Positions 41,557 to 50,504 of a stretch of 64,000 nt of DNA are shown in pieces. The stretch spans positions 1 to 64,000 of the forward strand of contig NZ_JAZDRJ010000006.1 of NCBI RefSeq assembly GCF_047501535.1, given 5' to 3'. The notes below the pieces were generated by a model. It made no database searches, was not told where the DNA came from, and saw only the letters and a program-made list of their open reading frames with translations. This stretch comes from Yanghanlia sp047501535. GTDB taxonomy: Bacteria > Pseudomonadota > Gammaproteobacteria > Burkholderiales > Burkholderiaceae_B. Position 1 is the first letter of the stretch; the number at the start of each line of letters is the position of its first letter. The position numbers were made by a program, and so were the translations under genes.

Positions 41557-41973
41557 ATGAAAATGTTGGTTGTCGCGGCTACTCTGATGGCCGCCTCTTC
41601 ATTGGCCCATGCCGCCGATACCGCTATTACGGTGTATCAGGATCCATACTGTGGATGCTGTTCCGGGTGGGTGGATCATATGCGGGAGTCTGGTTTTGAG
41701 GTTAAAGCGATCAAGACGACTGATATGACGTCGATCAAACAGAAGCTGGGTGTACCCGCGAAGCTGGGATCCTGCCATACAGGCGTGGTCGAGAGTACGG
41801 GGCAAATCATTGAGGGACACGTGCCGGCCAATGCGGTTAACAAGCTCCTGGCAGACGCTTCGGTGAAGGGCGTGGCGGCCCCTGGCATGCCAGTGAATTC
41901 CCCCGGGATGGGCAAGTTAAATGGAAAGCTGGTGACGGTCGATTTCGAAGGGAAGGCCTTTTCAAAAGACTAG
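41557..41973 (+). CDS. copG: CopG, DUF411 copper resistance protein
   Basis: Periplasmic DUF411 protein of 138 residues with a signal peptide (about 1-19). Thioredoxin-like fold with the cysteine cluster Y31-C-G-C-C35, then H41, and GSCHTGVV later, matching the CopG copper-binding site. It is thought to handle or oxidise Cu(I) in the periplasm. It is the last gene of the rightward copper operon. Confidence 0.9.
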   Translation: MKMLVVAATLMAASSLAHAADTAITVYQDPYCGCCSGWVDHMRESGFEVKAIKTTDMTSIKQKLGVPAKLGSCHTGVVESTGQIIEGHVPANAVNKLLADASVKGVAAPGMPVNSPGMGKLNGKLVTVDFEGKAFSKD

Positions 41974-41978
41974 CCGTA

Positions 41979-42014
41979 GTACCGAGTCGTGATATTCCTA
42001 TCATGTCTCGGTAC
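41979..42014. terminator. Stem-loop between copG and the DUF3141 gene
   Basis: GTACCGAG ... CTCGGTAC with further pairing in the interior (TCGTGATA / TATCATG) lies between convergent genes. There is no T-run. It may be a shared factor-dependent terminator. A poor dyad at 42075-42090 nearby is not a cop box (see rejections). Confidence 0.5.
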
Positions 42015-42128
42015 GTGCATCATGTGGATAGCCTTTCCTCGCCCCAACCCGCGCAGGCATGTGACGCGGTTATCACGACATTTTGTGATGAGCCTCTCGG
42101 GAGGCGCGGGTAGATTCTTACCTGTTCT

Positions 42129-44345
42129 TTAAGGTAACTTCAAAGCGTGGCTAGTGACAGCATGATCGAAGATCCCCAACATCTGAGACAGACTCGATTC
42201 TTCGGCAGTCGACAACGGCCCAAAGTCGCGCATACGCGCGACACCGTCAGCGATCTCCCGAATGCGGGCCGGGTTGTCACGGGCCAGCAGCTGGGGCAGG
42301 GACGCAATTGCGGCCTTTTCGTCAAGCCGCATAATATTGGCTTGGCGGCGCACTGTGTCGCGGAAAGACGCCATGTCAAAGCCACGGTGGCAGTCGGGCT
42401 GGTGTAGTTCGAGCAGTAAGTTCGCACGCCGCTCATCAATAGAACTACAAAAGCGGTGAATATAAATCAGGGCTCGGATTCCTGCCTCGAGCGCGCCTCC
42501 TTCGGCAATCTCGGTACGGAGCTCTGTAATCTTCTGCTGGATCAAGGCATCATGATCAGGTGCAGTGCAAGGCCCCGCGTGGGCTGGCTCGTCGCTGCCT
42601 GTCTGTCCAGTGATAATGCGCATCCAGGGCGAGTCGTAGATCCATTCAAAAGCTCGTTCATAAGCCGAGTCGCGCGCATCTCGCCAGTGGTCGAGCGCCT
42701 GCGTAATGGCTTGCGAGCCAATTTCCTGCATCTGCAGAAAAGGATTGTCGTCGTCAATCGCTACACGCTGTTTGCGAACTTTAGTTGCAGTATCGGCGAT
42801 GTGTGATGACAACGGGTTTTGATCGGACCACCATTCGTAAGAGAGCCTCAACGGATGCATGGCCTGTAACCACTGCGCCGCCTGCGGTGTGAACGTATGA
42901 CGTACCCATGGCTGCAGAAACTGGCGGTACAGTCCTAAATTAATCTTCGAGAGCTGCGCCACAGCGTTGAAGCGACGGTCGCTCTCTGGATCCGGCTGGA
43001 CAATGTCGCGCACGCGGGCCACGTCGGCAGGCTCGATCGAAAGCTCAAAATTATCGAGCGGGACCGCGCCATCTTTTTGCGCTGGCTCTGCAATCGTTGC
43101 GCGATATATGCCCGCGGGTAAAACGTCGATCAGGTCGATATTAGTAGTGAATTTATGATGTTCTTTGCGGCTGACTGCTCCAGACACAAAGATGCCCAGA
43201 TGGCCGACGCTATCGTGAGTGGCATAGATAATGGTTTGGTCGTGCGTTAGTACGTCTTCATCGTCGCCGTATAAGTCAGTAATCCAACCTAAGGCCTGTG
43301 GCGGCGGTGTGATGTTGTCGCCGTAGGAGCAGAAGACTACGATCGGCGAGCGGATGTTGCGTAGATCGATGCGTGAGCCATCCGAGGTGCGCAGCTCGGC
43401 GCTCGAGAGGCGGTTGCCAATGAATAAATTATCAACGATGTACTGCATCTCCACATCGTTGAGGTAGACGTACCCGCCCCAGTATTTTTCAAAGTCCAGG
43501 TAACGGGGCGCCTCTGTGTCGATGTTTGCATACAGATGGTGTTGCTTGTTCCAGAGCGTATTGGCTGGGTTCAGGTTTTCGAAGTTTTGCACCAACCACG
43601 CGCCGTCGAAACGGCCGGCACCCATGTCGCTCGTCATTGCAGTTAACCAGCTGCCACCAAGCAGCCCGGCGGTGTAGCGCATGGGATCGCGACCGCGCCA
43701 TCCGGCCCAATAAGAAAGCGGTGCACCGGCGACAATAATCGGGCCAAACAGTTCCGGTCGAATGGCTGCAGTCATCAGAATTTGCCAGCCGGCCTGGCAG
43801 TTGCCAATGACGGCTGGCTTACCTTCAGGGCACGGATGCAGTTCAATCACTTTTTCGAGGAAAGCCGCTTCCGCGTGCATCACGTCTTCGATCGTTTGCC
43901 CCTCTATGGGGTCGGGCAGAAAACCAATGAAATAGCAGGGGTGGCCAGCATCGATAACCACGCCGATCTCGCTGTCGACTTTGAAGCCGCCAATGCCTGG
44001 GCCGTGGCCAGCGCGAGGATCGATCACCACGAAAGGTCGTTTCATATGATCCGCAGGCTTGTCGTGCGGCGGCTCTATCCGTACCAGCCAATAGTTCACT
44101 GGTCGAGGCAGGTCTTTACCGGATATCACTACTTCGGAAGGGAAATTCAGAACATTCGGAACACGCTCGGCGAGGTGCGTTTCATATTGATTGCCGCGCT
44201 GGCGCATGACGTCTGCATAGAGGATACTGCGTTGCCAGGCGTCAACCGCATACTCCGCCAAGTGTGGCAGTTTGGGTGTATCGGCTTCTGGGCTCGCCTC
44301 GTAGCGGCCTTTCCCCTGTGAACTGTTCGGTGTTTCCGCCTTCAT
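42129..44345 (-). CDS. DUF3141 protein (PHA-synthase-like alpha/beta hydrolase)
   Basis: Protein of 738 residues. The N-terminal half is an alpha/beta-hydrolase related to poly(3-hydroxyalkanoate) synthases: Cys nucleophile C183 in VIGNCQAGWQ, a Gly-rich DPRAGHGPGIGG, and late catalytic His in HDSVGHLGIF. The C-terminal half (PEPERFV... absent; instead long charged helices) is the DUF3141 extension. The function is unknown. GGGAGG lies 8 nt before the start. It is downstream of the Met-rich gene in the same orientation, under the cop box at 44967, so probably copper-induced. Confidence 0.8.
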   Translation of the reverse strand: MKAETPNSSQGKGRYEASPEADTPKLPHLAEYAVDAWQRSILYADVMRQRGNQYETHLAERVPNVLNFPSEVVISGKDLPRPVNYWLVRIEPPHDKPADHMKRPFVVIDPRAGHGPGIGGFKVDSEIGVVIDAGHPCYFIGFLPDPIEGQTIEDVMHAEAAFLEKVIELHPCPEGKPAVIGNCQAGWQILMTAAIRPELFGPIIVAGAPLSYWAGWRGRDPMRYTAGLLGGSWLTAMTSDMGAGRFDGAWLVQNFENLNPANTLWNKQHHLYANIDTEAPRYLDFEKYWGGYVYLNDVEMQYIVDNLFIGNRLSSAELRTSDGSRIDLRNIRSPIVVFCSYGDNITPPPQALGWITDLYGDDEDVLTHDQTIIYATHDSVGHLGIFVSGAVSRKEHHKFTTNIDLIDVLPAGIYRATIAEPAQKDGAVPLDNFELSIEPADVARVRDIVQPDPESDRRFNAVAQLSKINLGLYRQFLQPWVRHTFTPQAAQWLQAMHPLRLSYEWWSDQNPLSSHIADTATKVRKQRVAIDDDNPFLQMQEIGSQAITQALDHWRDARDSAYERAFEWIYDSPWMRIITGQTGSDEPAHAGPCTAPDHDALIQQKITELRTEIAEGGALEAGIRALIYIHRFCSSIDERRANLLLELHQPDCHRGFDMASFRDTVRRQANIMRLDEKAAIASLPQLLARDNPARIREIADGVARMRDFGPLSTAEESSLSQMLGIFDHAVTSHALKLP

Positions 44346-44393
44346 GTTGGTTCCCTCCCGTGCGCCGGCGTCGTTGTCATCAGAACGCCAAGA

Positions 44394-44879
44394 TTATGGG
44401 GTTGTAGTGGCCGCCGCCGGCATTCTGTCCATCATCATTTGCATCATGCCTTGCATCATGTCCATCCGTTTCAGCATCATCTCGTGATGTGCACCTGACG
44501 GCGCTGCGGATGGATCTTTTCCGGTTTGAGAGTGCATGCTTCCCATCATTCCCATACCCTGCATTCCTGCGGACGCCATGCCCATTAGCTTCATGCCTTC
44601 TTGCATCAAATCGTGGTGCTCGGACATGAGTGCGCGACGTTCGTCTGGCGTGGCTTTTTGAAGATTCTCATGAAAGGTGTTCATGGCCTTCATATGGGTA
44701 TCCATCTTTTGCTTCAGAAGCGCCGGGTCTGCCGCTAATGATTTATCCGAAATTGACGTTTCGTTGTTGCCGGTCCCTCCGGGGTGGTGTGCGTTATGCT
44801 CGTCTGTCGTCTGAGCGAACGACAGGGCGCTAGCCGAACTCAGAATAATGGTGGAGGCGATTAAACGGATCTTTCTCAT
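44394..44879 (-). CDS. Met/His-rich periplasmic protein, likely copper-binding
   Basis: A 161-residue secreted protein: signal peptide (about 1-22, MRKIRLIASTIILSSASALS), a helical middle and a Met-rich end (EHHDLMQEGMKLMGMASAGM, MMLKRMDMMQGMMQMMMDRM). AAGGAG lies 7 nt before ATG 44879. Met clusters like these bind Cu(I). No known family is certain; it is of CpxP/Spy-like size. It is controlled by the cop box at 44967 and leads to the DUF3141 gene. Confidence 0.78.
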   Translation of the reverse strand: MRKIRLIASTIILSSASALSFAQTTDEHNAHHPGGTGNNETSISDKSLAADPALLKQKMDTHMKAMNTFHENLQKATPDERRALMSEHHDLMQEGMKLMGMASAGMQGMGMMGSMHSQTGKDPSAAPSGAHHEMMLKRMDMMQGMMQMMMDRMPAAATTTP

Positions 44880-44960
44880 GGTGATGCTCCTTACTTGCAA
44901 GTGACCACGATCATGGTCATTGCTTTCACTATACTGAGCGGGGGCTGTCGAAATGATGTC

Positions 44961-44988
44961 GCGGACATTACAAAACAGTAATGTCCGC
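44961..44988 (-). promoter_or_regulatory. cop box inside an 11-bp perfect inverted repeat
   Basis: The cop box ATTACA-AAAC-AGTAAT (44967-44982) lies in a longer repeat, GCGGACATTAC-N6-GTAATGTCCGC. It is 88 bp upstream of the Met-rich protein gene. Confidence 0.75.
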
Positions 44989-45033
44989 GGGATTCAAGCG
45001 TCGGTCAGATCAGGAGCAGCTGCGCCGGCTTGG

Positions 45034-47373
45034 CTACACTGAATTGCGCAGTCTCAGTGCGTTGAATACTACGGATGCCGAGCTTAAGCTCATGGCCAGC
45101 GCGGCGAACATGGGCGAGAGCAAGAGCCCCATAAAGGGGTACAAGACGCCGGCCGCCAACGGCACGCCCAGCGCGTTGTAAATGAAAGCGAAGCCAAGGT
45201 TCTGCTTCATATTGGCTACCGTCTTCCTGGATAAATGTTGTGCGGTGGATATGCTGCGCAAGTCCCCCTTAACCAGCGTCACCTGTGCGCTGTTCATGGC
45301 CACGTCGGTGCCGGTTCCCATGGCAATGCCGACATCTGCTTTGGCCAATGCCGGCGCGTCATTGATGCCGTCACCGGCCATCGCAACGACCCGGCCTTCA
45401 GCTTGCAATCTGCTCACTAAATCGAGCTTATCGGCGGGCTTCACTTCGCCATACACTTCGTCAATGTTCAGGATTTCGGCAACAGCTTTGGCTGTCGTTA
45501 AGCCGTCACCGGTCGCCATGATGACGCGTATTCCCGCCTCCTTGAGGGCCTGCATGGCTTCCGGTGTGCTCGCCTTTATAGGGTCGGAAACGGCTAATAG
45601 TCCGGCCACTTGACCGTCGACAGCCAGATACATCACGCTGGCGCCCCTGGCCCGGAACGATTCGGCCGTTTCGGTCAAGGTTGTGACCTCCACACCGTCT
45701 TGTTGCATTAGGGCTGTATTACCCAGTGCCAGCCGCTTCCCGTCAACTTCGCCGCGGACGCCTATACCGCTGCCCGATTCAAAGTTATTCACTGGGCTCA
45801 GGCTCAGACCTTGTTCCCGAGCCGCGTCGACGATGGCGTCAGCCAGGGGATGCTCGCTGCCTTGATCGAGGCTGGCAGCAAGGCGCAAGACTTCGTCCAC
45901 TTCCATTACACCGGCCGAAACGGCTTTATCGAACGCCGGGCGACCCTCCGTCAATGTGCCGGTTTTGTCGACGATAAGGGTATCTACCTTCCGCAAGTTT
46001 TCGATTGCGGCCGCATCGCGGAACAAAATACCTTGCGTGGCGCCCCGGCCGGTTGCGACCATCACTGACATGGGCGTGGCCAGCCCGAGCGCACAGGGGC
46101 ATGCAATGATCAATACCGCTACGGCATTGATCAAGCCGTACACCCAACTCGGCTGGGGCCCGAAGATGCCCCATACGAATACAGTGATGATGGCGATCGC
46201 AACGACCGCCATGACGAAGTAGCCTGCTACAAGGTCGGCCATTCTCTGCATTGGTGCGCGTGAGCGCTGCGCCTGTGCGACAAGCTGAACGATTTGCGAA
46301 AGCACGGTTGCAGAGCCGACTTTTTCGGCGCGTATCACCAAAGCGCCCGATGTGTTCATGGTTGCGCCAATAACCTTGTCGCCCACCCGTTTACTGACGG
46401 GTAAAGGTTCGCCAGTTAGCATCGACTCGTCCAGGGAACTGGAACCGTCTTCCACCACGCCGTCTACCGGGACTTTTTCTCCAGGGCGCACGCGCAGACG
46501 GTCGCCTTCATGAACATGGGTCAGAGGCACGTCTTCTTCGGTTCCGTCGGCGTTGATTCGGCGGGCCGTTTTAGGCGCTAAACTGAGTAAAGACTTGATC
46601 GCGGCCGAGGTCTGTGAGCGCGCGCGAAGCTCTAGAACTTGCCCGAGCAGTGTGAGGGAAATGATGACGACGGCGGCTTCAAAGTAGACGTCAACGCGTC
46701 CCATCGACATAAAGGTCTCCGGGAAAATTCCGGGGGCCACGGTCGCCAGCGTGCTATATACAAATGCCGCTCCTGTGCCTAGACCGATCAAGGTCCACAT
46801 ATTGGGGCTGCGGTTGACGACCGATTGCCATCCTCTGACGAAGAAGGGCAGGCCCGCCCACAGGACTACGGGAACGGACAGTACGAGCTCGACCCAAGTC
46901 TGTGTGGTTATGTCGAACCAACCGAGTTGCGGGCCGAACATTGCAAGGATTGTGACGACGACTGTGAAGGGCAGTGTCCACCAGAAGCGCCGCGAGAAAT
47001 CTACCAGTTCGGGGTTATCGTCATCCAGGGTCGGCATCAAAGGTTCGAGCGCCATGCCGCACTTTGGACAGCTTCCCGGGTGATCCTGTTGAATCTCGGG
47101 ATGCATTGGGCACGTGTATATCGTGCCCGGGGCGTCTTCGGTAAGGGCTGATTCGCTGTCGCTCTTTGAGCCCAGGTATTTATCGGGCCCGGCACTGAAC
47201 TTTTGAAGACAGTTTTCGCTGCAGAAATAAAACGTTCTGTCGGCGTGCTGCCATTGATGCTCAGTGTTTTTGGTGACATGCATCCCACATACTGGGTCGG
47301 TGAGTGCAGCCTCGGCGCCTGGATGATTCCGTTGATCATTCTTATGATGACCATCACGCTGTTTCTGTGTCAT
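45034..47373 (-). CDS. Cu(I)-exporting P1B-type ATPase with YHS domains (CopA/CopF-like)
   Basis: Heavy-metal P-type ATPase of 779 residues. The N-terminus has no HMA domain. It has instead a His-rich stretch, a YHS/TRASH domain (DPVCGM ... FYFCSENC, about 26-67) and a heavy-metal-binding domain (YTCPMHPEIQQDHPGSCPKC, about 86-105). The transmembrane motif is ACPCALG and the phosphorylation motif DKTGTLTEG; GDGINDAPAL ends the hinge. CPC plus YHS domains indicate a P1B-1 copper pump of the CopF type. ATG 47373 is chosen over TTG 47388. A cop box lies 128 bp upstream. Confidence 0.92.
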   Translation of the reverse strand: MTQKQRDGHHKNDQRNHPGAEAALTDPVCGMHVTKNTEHQWQHADRTFYFCSENCLQKFSAGPDKYLGSKSDSESALTEDAPGTIYTCPMHPEIQQDHPGSCPKCGMALEPLMPTLDDDNPELVDFSRRFWWTLPFTVVVTILAMFGPQLGWFDITTQTWVELVLSVPVVLWAGLPFFVRGWQSVVNRSPNMWTLIGLGTGAAFVYSTLATVAPGIFPETFMSMGRVDVYFEAAVVIISLTLLGQVLELRARSQTSAAIKSLLSLAPKTARRINADGTEEDVPLTHVHEGDRLRVRPGEKVPVDGVVEDGSSSLDESMLTGEPLPVSKRVGDKVIGATMNTSGALVIRAEKVGSATVLSQIVQLVAQAQRSRAPMQRMADLVAGYFVMAVVAIAIITVFVWGIFGPQPSWVYGLINAVAVLIIACPCALGLATPMSVMVATGRGATQGILFRDAAAIENLRKVDTLIVDKTGTLTEGRPAFDKAVSAGVMEVDEVLRLAASLDQGSEHPLADAIVDAAREQGLSLSPVNNFESGSGIGVRGEVDGKRLALGNTALMQQDGVEVTTLTETAESFRARGASVMYLAVDGQVAGLLAVSDPIKASTPEAMQALKEAGIRVIMATGDGLTTAKAVAEILNIDEVYGEVKPADKLDLVSRLQAEGRVVAMAGDGINDAPALAKADVGIAMGTGTDVAMNSAQVTLVKGDLRSISTAQHLSRKTVANMKQNLGFAFIYNALGVPLAAGVLYPFMGLLLSPMFAALAMSLSSASVVFNALRLRNSV

Positions 47374-47500
47374 GGCTCTGTTCGTCAATCCTTTAGAGAA
47401 CGTCAGTTAGGGCGCGCCACAGCAAGTAAACGACCGTAGCGTCGGCGCCCGACTGTTGTCAATCATGCCACGTCTACGTGCCAATTTACATTTCGCGCGC

Positions 47501-47516
47501 ATTACATTTTTGTCAT
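47501..47516 (-). promoter_or_regulatory. cop box upstream of the Cu-ATPase gene
   Basis: The dyad ATTACA-TTTT-TGTCAT lies 128 bp upstream of the Cu-ATPase start on the minus strand. Confidence 0.75.
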
Positions 47517-47620
47517 CTAAATCGGTACAGAGTCAGACCTCACGGGGCGATCTACTTGGCGTTCGGCGATTGGTGGGGAAAAAAAGATCCAGCAGTTCGG
47601 ATCGCCTGCGGGCGATAAAG

Positions 47621-47970
47621 GCGCTCGCCGCGCGGCTGGTATCCACAATCCTTCTATGTGGCAAGGGCAGCCATTGCCCTGAGTGCGCCGCCTAAAACGC
47701 CGACAGTATCACTCCACTCCTTCATCCAAGGGGTTCGCTTCGCCGGGTACTCACCCGGTCCCTCCGGTTCTCTTCGTTCTCCTTCAGGCTGCGGCTTGCG
47801 TGCCAGCCCGTTTCCTATCGTCCTTCCTTGATCCAGCGCGGCAAGGCGACGAACTCACGGCAACGGTGGCACTCCGGGCCAGACGTAGGACTGCGGTCAC
47901 CGCAAAACCTACAAAAGGCTCGGAATCTTCGGCCCCGGTAGCCGGTTAACCCCGAAAGGAGAAAACAACC
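47621..47970 (+). repeat. Conserved structured leader upstream of radC (copy A)
   Basis: This GC-rich, gene-free stretch shares blocks with 50505-50857: GCGCTCGCCGCGCGGCTG at 47621 (350 bp before the ATG), the 29-bp block at 47728-47756 (243 bp before the ATG), and shorter stretches such as GCCGACAGTATCACT, GGCTGCGGCTT and AATCTTCGG. CCGGGT-ACTC-ACCCGG is a perfect hairpin at its core. No ORF or recognised promoter explains it. Confidence 0.7.
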
Positions 47971-48498
47971 ATGGAACACCAAACCGCCGCGCTGAGCTAT
48001 GACAACATGAACGCTACCCCTGCACTCTACGTGCGGGGCCCTAGCGGTCGCTATAAGCTGGCCAGCGATGACATGATTCTTGCAGCGGGCCGCATGGCTG
48101 CAGAAAGTCTGTTGCCGCAGTCACAGCCAGTGGACAACCCTCAGAAAGTACGCAAATTTTTCCAGTCTAAGCTGGCCGGCTTGGGGCATGAGTGCGCGGC
48201 TTTCCTGTATCTGGATAGCAAGTTCAAGCCTATCCGCTACATGGAGCAGGGCCTGGGTACGATCAATCAGGCGAGCGTGTATCCGCGTGAGATCGTGAAA
48301 ACGGCATTGAGGCTGAATGCTGCCGCGTTGATCATGGCGCATAACCATCCGTCCGGTTCGTCCGAGCCGAGCATGGCCGACCTCAATCTGACCCAGCATC
48401 TCAGGAAAGCGCTGGCCTTGATTGATGTGCGGTTTCTTGACCATGTCATCGTGACCGCGTCAGAAACGATCTCGCTCGCCGAACGTGGGGAGATGTGA
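47971..48498 (+). CDS. radC: RadC/JAB-domain protein (DUF2466 family)
   Basis: RadC-like protein with an MPN/JAMM metalloprotease-type domain, 175 residues. The motif is H124-N-H126-P-S-G with D137 (AHNHPSGSSEPSMADLN). The helix-hairpin-helix part of long RadC proteins is missing, as is usual in plasmid-borne versions. The function is not known; despite the name, a repair role is doubtful. It lies in the plasmid leading-type block, with GGAGA before the ATG and a terminator after. Confidence 0.88.
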   Translation: MEHQTAALSYDNMNATPALYVRGPSGRYKLASDDMILAAGRMAAESLLPQSQPVDNPQKVRKFFQSKLAGLGHECAAFLYLDSKFKPIRYMEQGLGTINQASVYPREIVKTALRLNAAALIMAHNHPSGSSEPSMADLNLTQHLRKALALIDVRFLDHVIVTASETISLAERGEM

Positions 48499-48512
48499 GA
48501 GCCAGAAAATCG

Positions 48513-48537
48513 GGCAGGGCGTTCCGCCCTGCCTTTT
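48513..48537 (+). terminator. Rho-independent terminator of radC
   Basis: GGCAGGGCG-TTC-CGCCCTGCC is followed by TTTT, 15 bp after the radC stop. Confidence 0.88.
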
Positions 48538-48606
48538 ATAGGCACGAATGCAATTGACCAGGCAGGTCCACGGTTGGCCAACACCGTCGGCAAATTTGCT
48601 TTGTAG

Positions 48607-48624
48607 TATCCCCCTAGGGGGATA
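48607..48624 (+). promoter_or_regulatory. Perfect palindromic operator of nreA (CsoR/RcnR-type)
   Basis: TATCCCCCTAGGGGGATA is an 18-bp perfect palindrome with C/G tracts flanked by AT, the pattern bound by CsoR/RcnR-family repressors. It ends 10 bp before the nreA start. Confidence 0.8.
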
Positions 48625-48634
48625 AAATTGCCGC

Positions 48635-48892
48635 ATGAAAGCAGAGGGCAAGCACTCTACTCATCCCGATATCGTGAAGCGTCTGAAACGTGCCGATGGG
48701 CATCTTCGGCACGTCATCGGGATGATCGAAGGTGGCGACTCGTGTCTCGACATCGCCCGTCAGCTCGCGGCGGTAGAAAGCGCTGTCACGGCGGCAAAGC
48801 GCGTTCTCATTCACGATCATATCGATCACTGCATTGCCCATGACAACGACTCCGTGCTGGCCGAAATGAAGGCGCTGACGAAACTGCTTTGA
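48635..48892 (+). CDS. nreA: CsoR/RcnR-family metal-responsive repressor (NreA-like)
   Basis: All-helical DUF156 repressor of 85 residues. Candidate metal ligands: C37, H60, H62, H65 and C66, with the C-x24-H-x3-C spacing used by CsoR- and InrS-type sensors. H10 at the N-terminus recalls RcnR. Since the next gene is a NreB-type nickel exporter, Ni(II) (or Co(II)) is the likely signal. It probably represses itself and nreB through the palindrome at 48607. The nreB gene starts 9 bp after its stop. Confidence 0.85.
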   Translation: MKAEGKHSTHPDIVKRLKRADGHLRHVIGMIEGGDSCLDIARQLAAVESAVTAAKRVLIHDHIDHCIAHDNDSVLAEMKALTKLL

Positions 48893-48901
48893 GGCCATCC
48901 G

Positions 48902-50212
48902 ATGCTCTCTGTCCTGAAGAACAGCACGTACCGCCACCTGTTCGCGGCTCAAGTGATCGCCCTTATTGGCACCGGACTGATGACGGTGGCGTTGGGCCTG
49001 CTTGCCTACGACCTTGCCGGTGCAGATGCTGGCGTGGTTCTCGGCACTGCGCTCGCCATCAAGATGCTCGCCTATGTTGGAGTTGCTCCGGTGGCGCAAG
49101 CGTTCGCAGATCGGCTGCCGCGGCGATCTTTGCTTGTTGCTCTAGATCTGATACGAGCGGCTATTGCGCTGAGCCTGCCCTTTGTCAGCGAAATCTGGCA
49201 AATTTATGTGTTGATCTTCGTTTTGCAGGCGGCATCGGCAGGCTTCACGCCGACCTTTCAAGCCACCATCCCGGACATCCTCCCCGATGAAGACGAATAC
49301 ACGAAGGCACTGTCTCTTTCGCGGCTGGCCTACGATCTAGAAAGCTTGGTGTCCCCTATGCTGGCCGCCGCGCTGCTCACGGTCATCAGTTTTCACAACC
49401 TGTTTGCCGGAACGGTTCTCGGCTTCCTTATTTCCGCGGCGCTCGTGGTAAGCGTGAGGCTGCCCTCAACCGTTCCAGGCCCGCGTCGTGGTATCTGGGA
49501 GCGCATCACGCGCGGTACGCGGATTTATCTTGCCACGCCCCGCCTTCGGGGCCTGTTGGCGATCAGCCTCGCAGTGGCAGCTGCTGGGTCAATGGTGATT
49601 GTCAATACGGTGGTCATCGTGAAGGCTCGCTTCGGTCTGGGTGAATCCGAGGTCGCGTGGGCGCTGGCTTCTTTCGGAGGCGGCTCGATGATTGCAGCCT
49701 TCGCACTGCCTCGTTTGCTTGGCAAGCTTGCCGATCGACCCGTGATGATTGCGGGCGCGGCGATGCTGGTGCTGGGAACAGCAGCTGGTGCGATGATTTC
49801 CAGCTATGTTGGTCTACTGGTGATCTGGGTCGTTGTCGGCTTTGGCTACAGCATGGCGCAAACACCTTCCGGTCGATTGTTGCGTCGCTCAGCACATCCC
49901 GAGGATCGCCCTGCGGTCTTTGCCGCGCAGTTCGCGCTATCTCATCTATGTTGGCTCATTGCCTATCCTTTGGTCGGCCGTTTTGGCGCTGCCTTTGGAC
50001 TGCAGTCAACCTTCGTCATCATGTCGCTCATCGGTCTCGCCGGAGTGGGGCTGGCATTGCGGCTCTGGCCCGCTAGTGATTCTTCTGACATCCCTCACGA
50101 TCACCCGGATCTGCCACCAGATCATCCTCATTTGCGCGAATACACAAACCAAGGTGTGCATCGCCACCCCCAAATCTTTGACGATCTGCACCGGGACTGG
50201 ACGCGCGTTTAA
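48902..50212 (+). CDS. nreB: MFS nickel exporter with His-rich tail (NreB-like)
   Basis: Major facilitator of 436 residues with about 12 membrane segments. The C-terminal tail is His- and Asp-rich (HDHPDLPPDHPHLREY and VHRHPQIFDD), the feature that marks NreB, a nickel pump known from Achromobacter. The length is close to NreB. With nreA it forms a two-gene nickel unit inserted between radC and the DUF3560 gene. Confidence 0.82.
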   Translation: MLSVLKNSTYRHLFAAQVIALIGTGLMTVALGLLAYDLAGADAGVVLGTALAIKMLAYVGVAPVAQAFADRLPRRSLLVALDLIRAAIALSLPFVSEIWQIYVLIFVLQAASAGFTPTFQATIPDILPDEDEYTKALSLSRLAYDLESLVSPMLAAALLTVISFHNLFAGTVLGFLISAALVVSVRLPSTVPGPRRGIWERITRGTRIYLATPRLRGLLAISLAVAAAGSMVIVNTVVIVKARFGLGESEVAWALASFGGGSMIAAFALPRLLGKLADRPVMIAGAAMLVLGTAAGAMISSYVGLLVIWVVVGFGYSMAQTPSGRLLRRSAHPEDRPAVFAAQFALSHLCWLIAYPLVGRFGAAFGLQSTFVIMSLIGLAGVGLALRLWPASDSSDIPHDHPDLPPDHPHLREYTNQGVHRHPQIFDDLHRDWTRV

Positions 50213-50504
50213 GTGCGGTCCGCCGCTCATACCCCTGACACAGAAAGACAAGCCACAGCAGCGCCGAATCTAACCGCGCCTTAGTTTCCTGACTGGGCGG
50301 GTGGGCCCTATTTCAACGATAGTCCACACGCGTGTCCCTCCGCCTGTCGGCTGCGGGCCGGGCTGTCGTGCTTCGCAACAAGCCGCCTGCGGCGTCTTGC
50401 CCCTTCGGGCTTCCATCCCTCACGTCTTCGCGCCTGCCGGCGCTGCGCGCTTCGCTTGCTCTGGGCCGGTGGCCCAGGTGAGAGCCGCGCCGTGCGCGGC
50501 TGGG

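Noticed and set aside
42075..42090. ACGACA-TTT-TGTGAT, like a cop box
   Set aside because: The spacer is 3 not 4 and the arms are poor; it lies between the ends of two convergent genes, not at a promoter.
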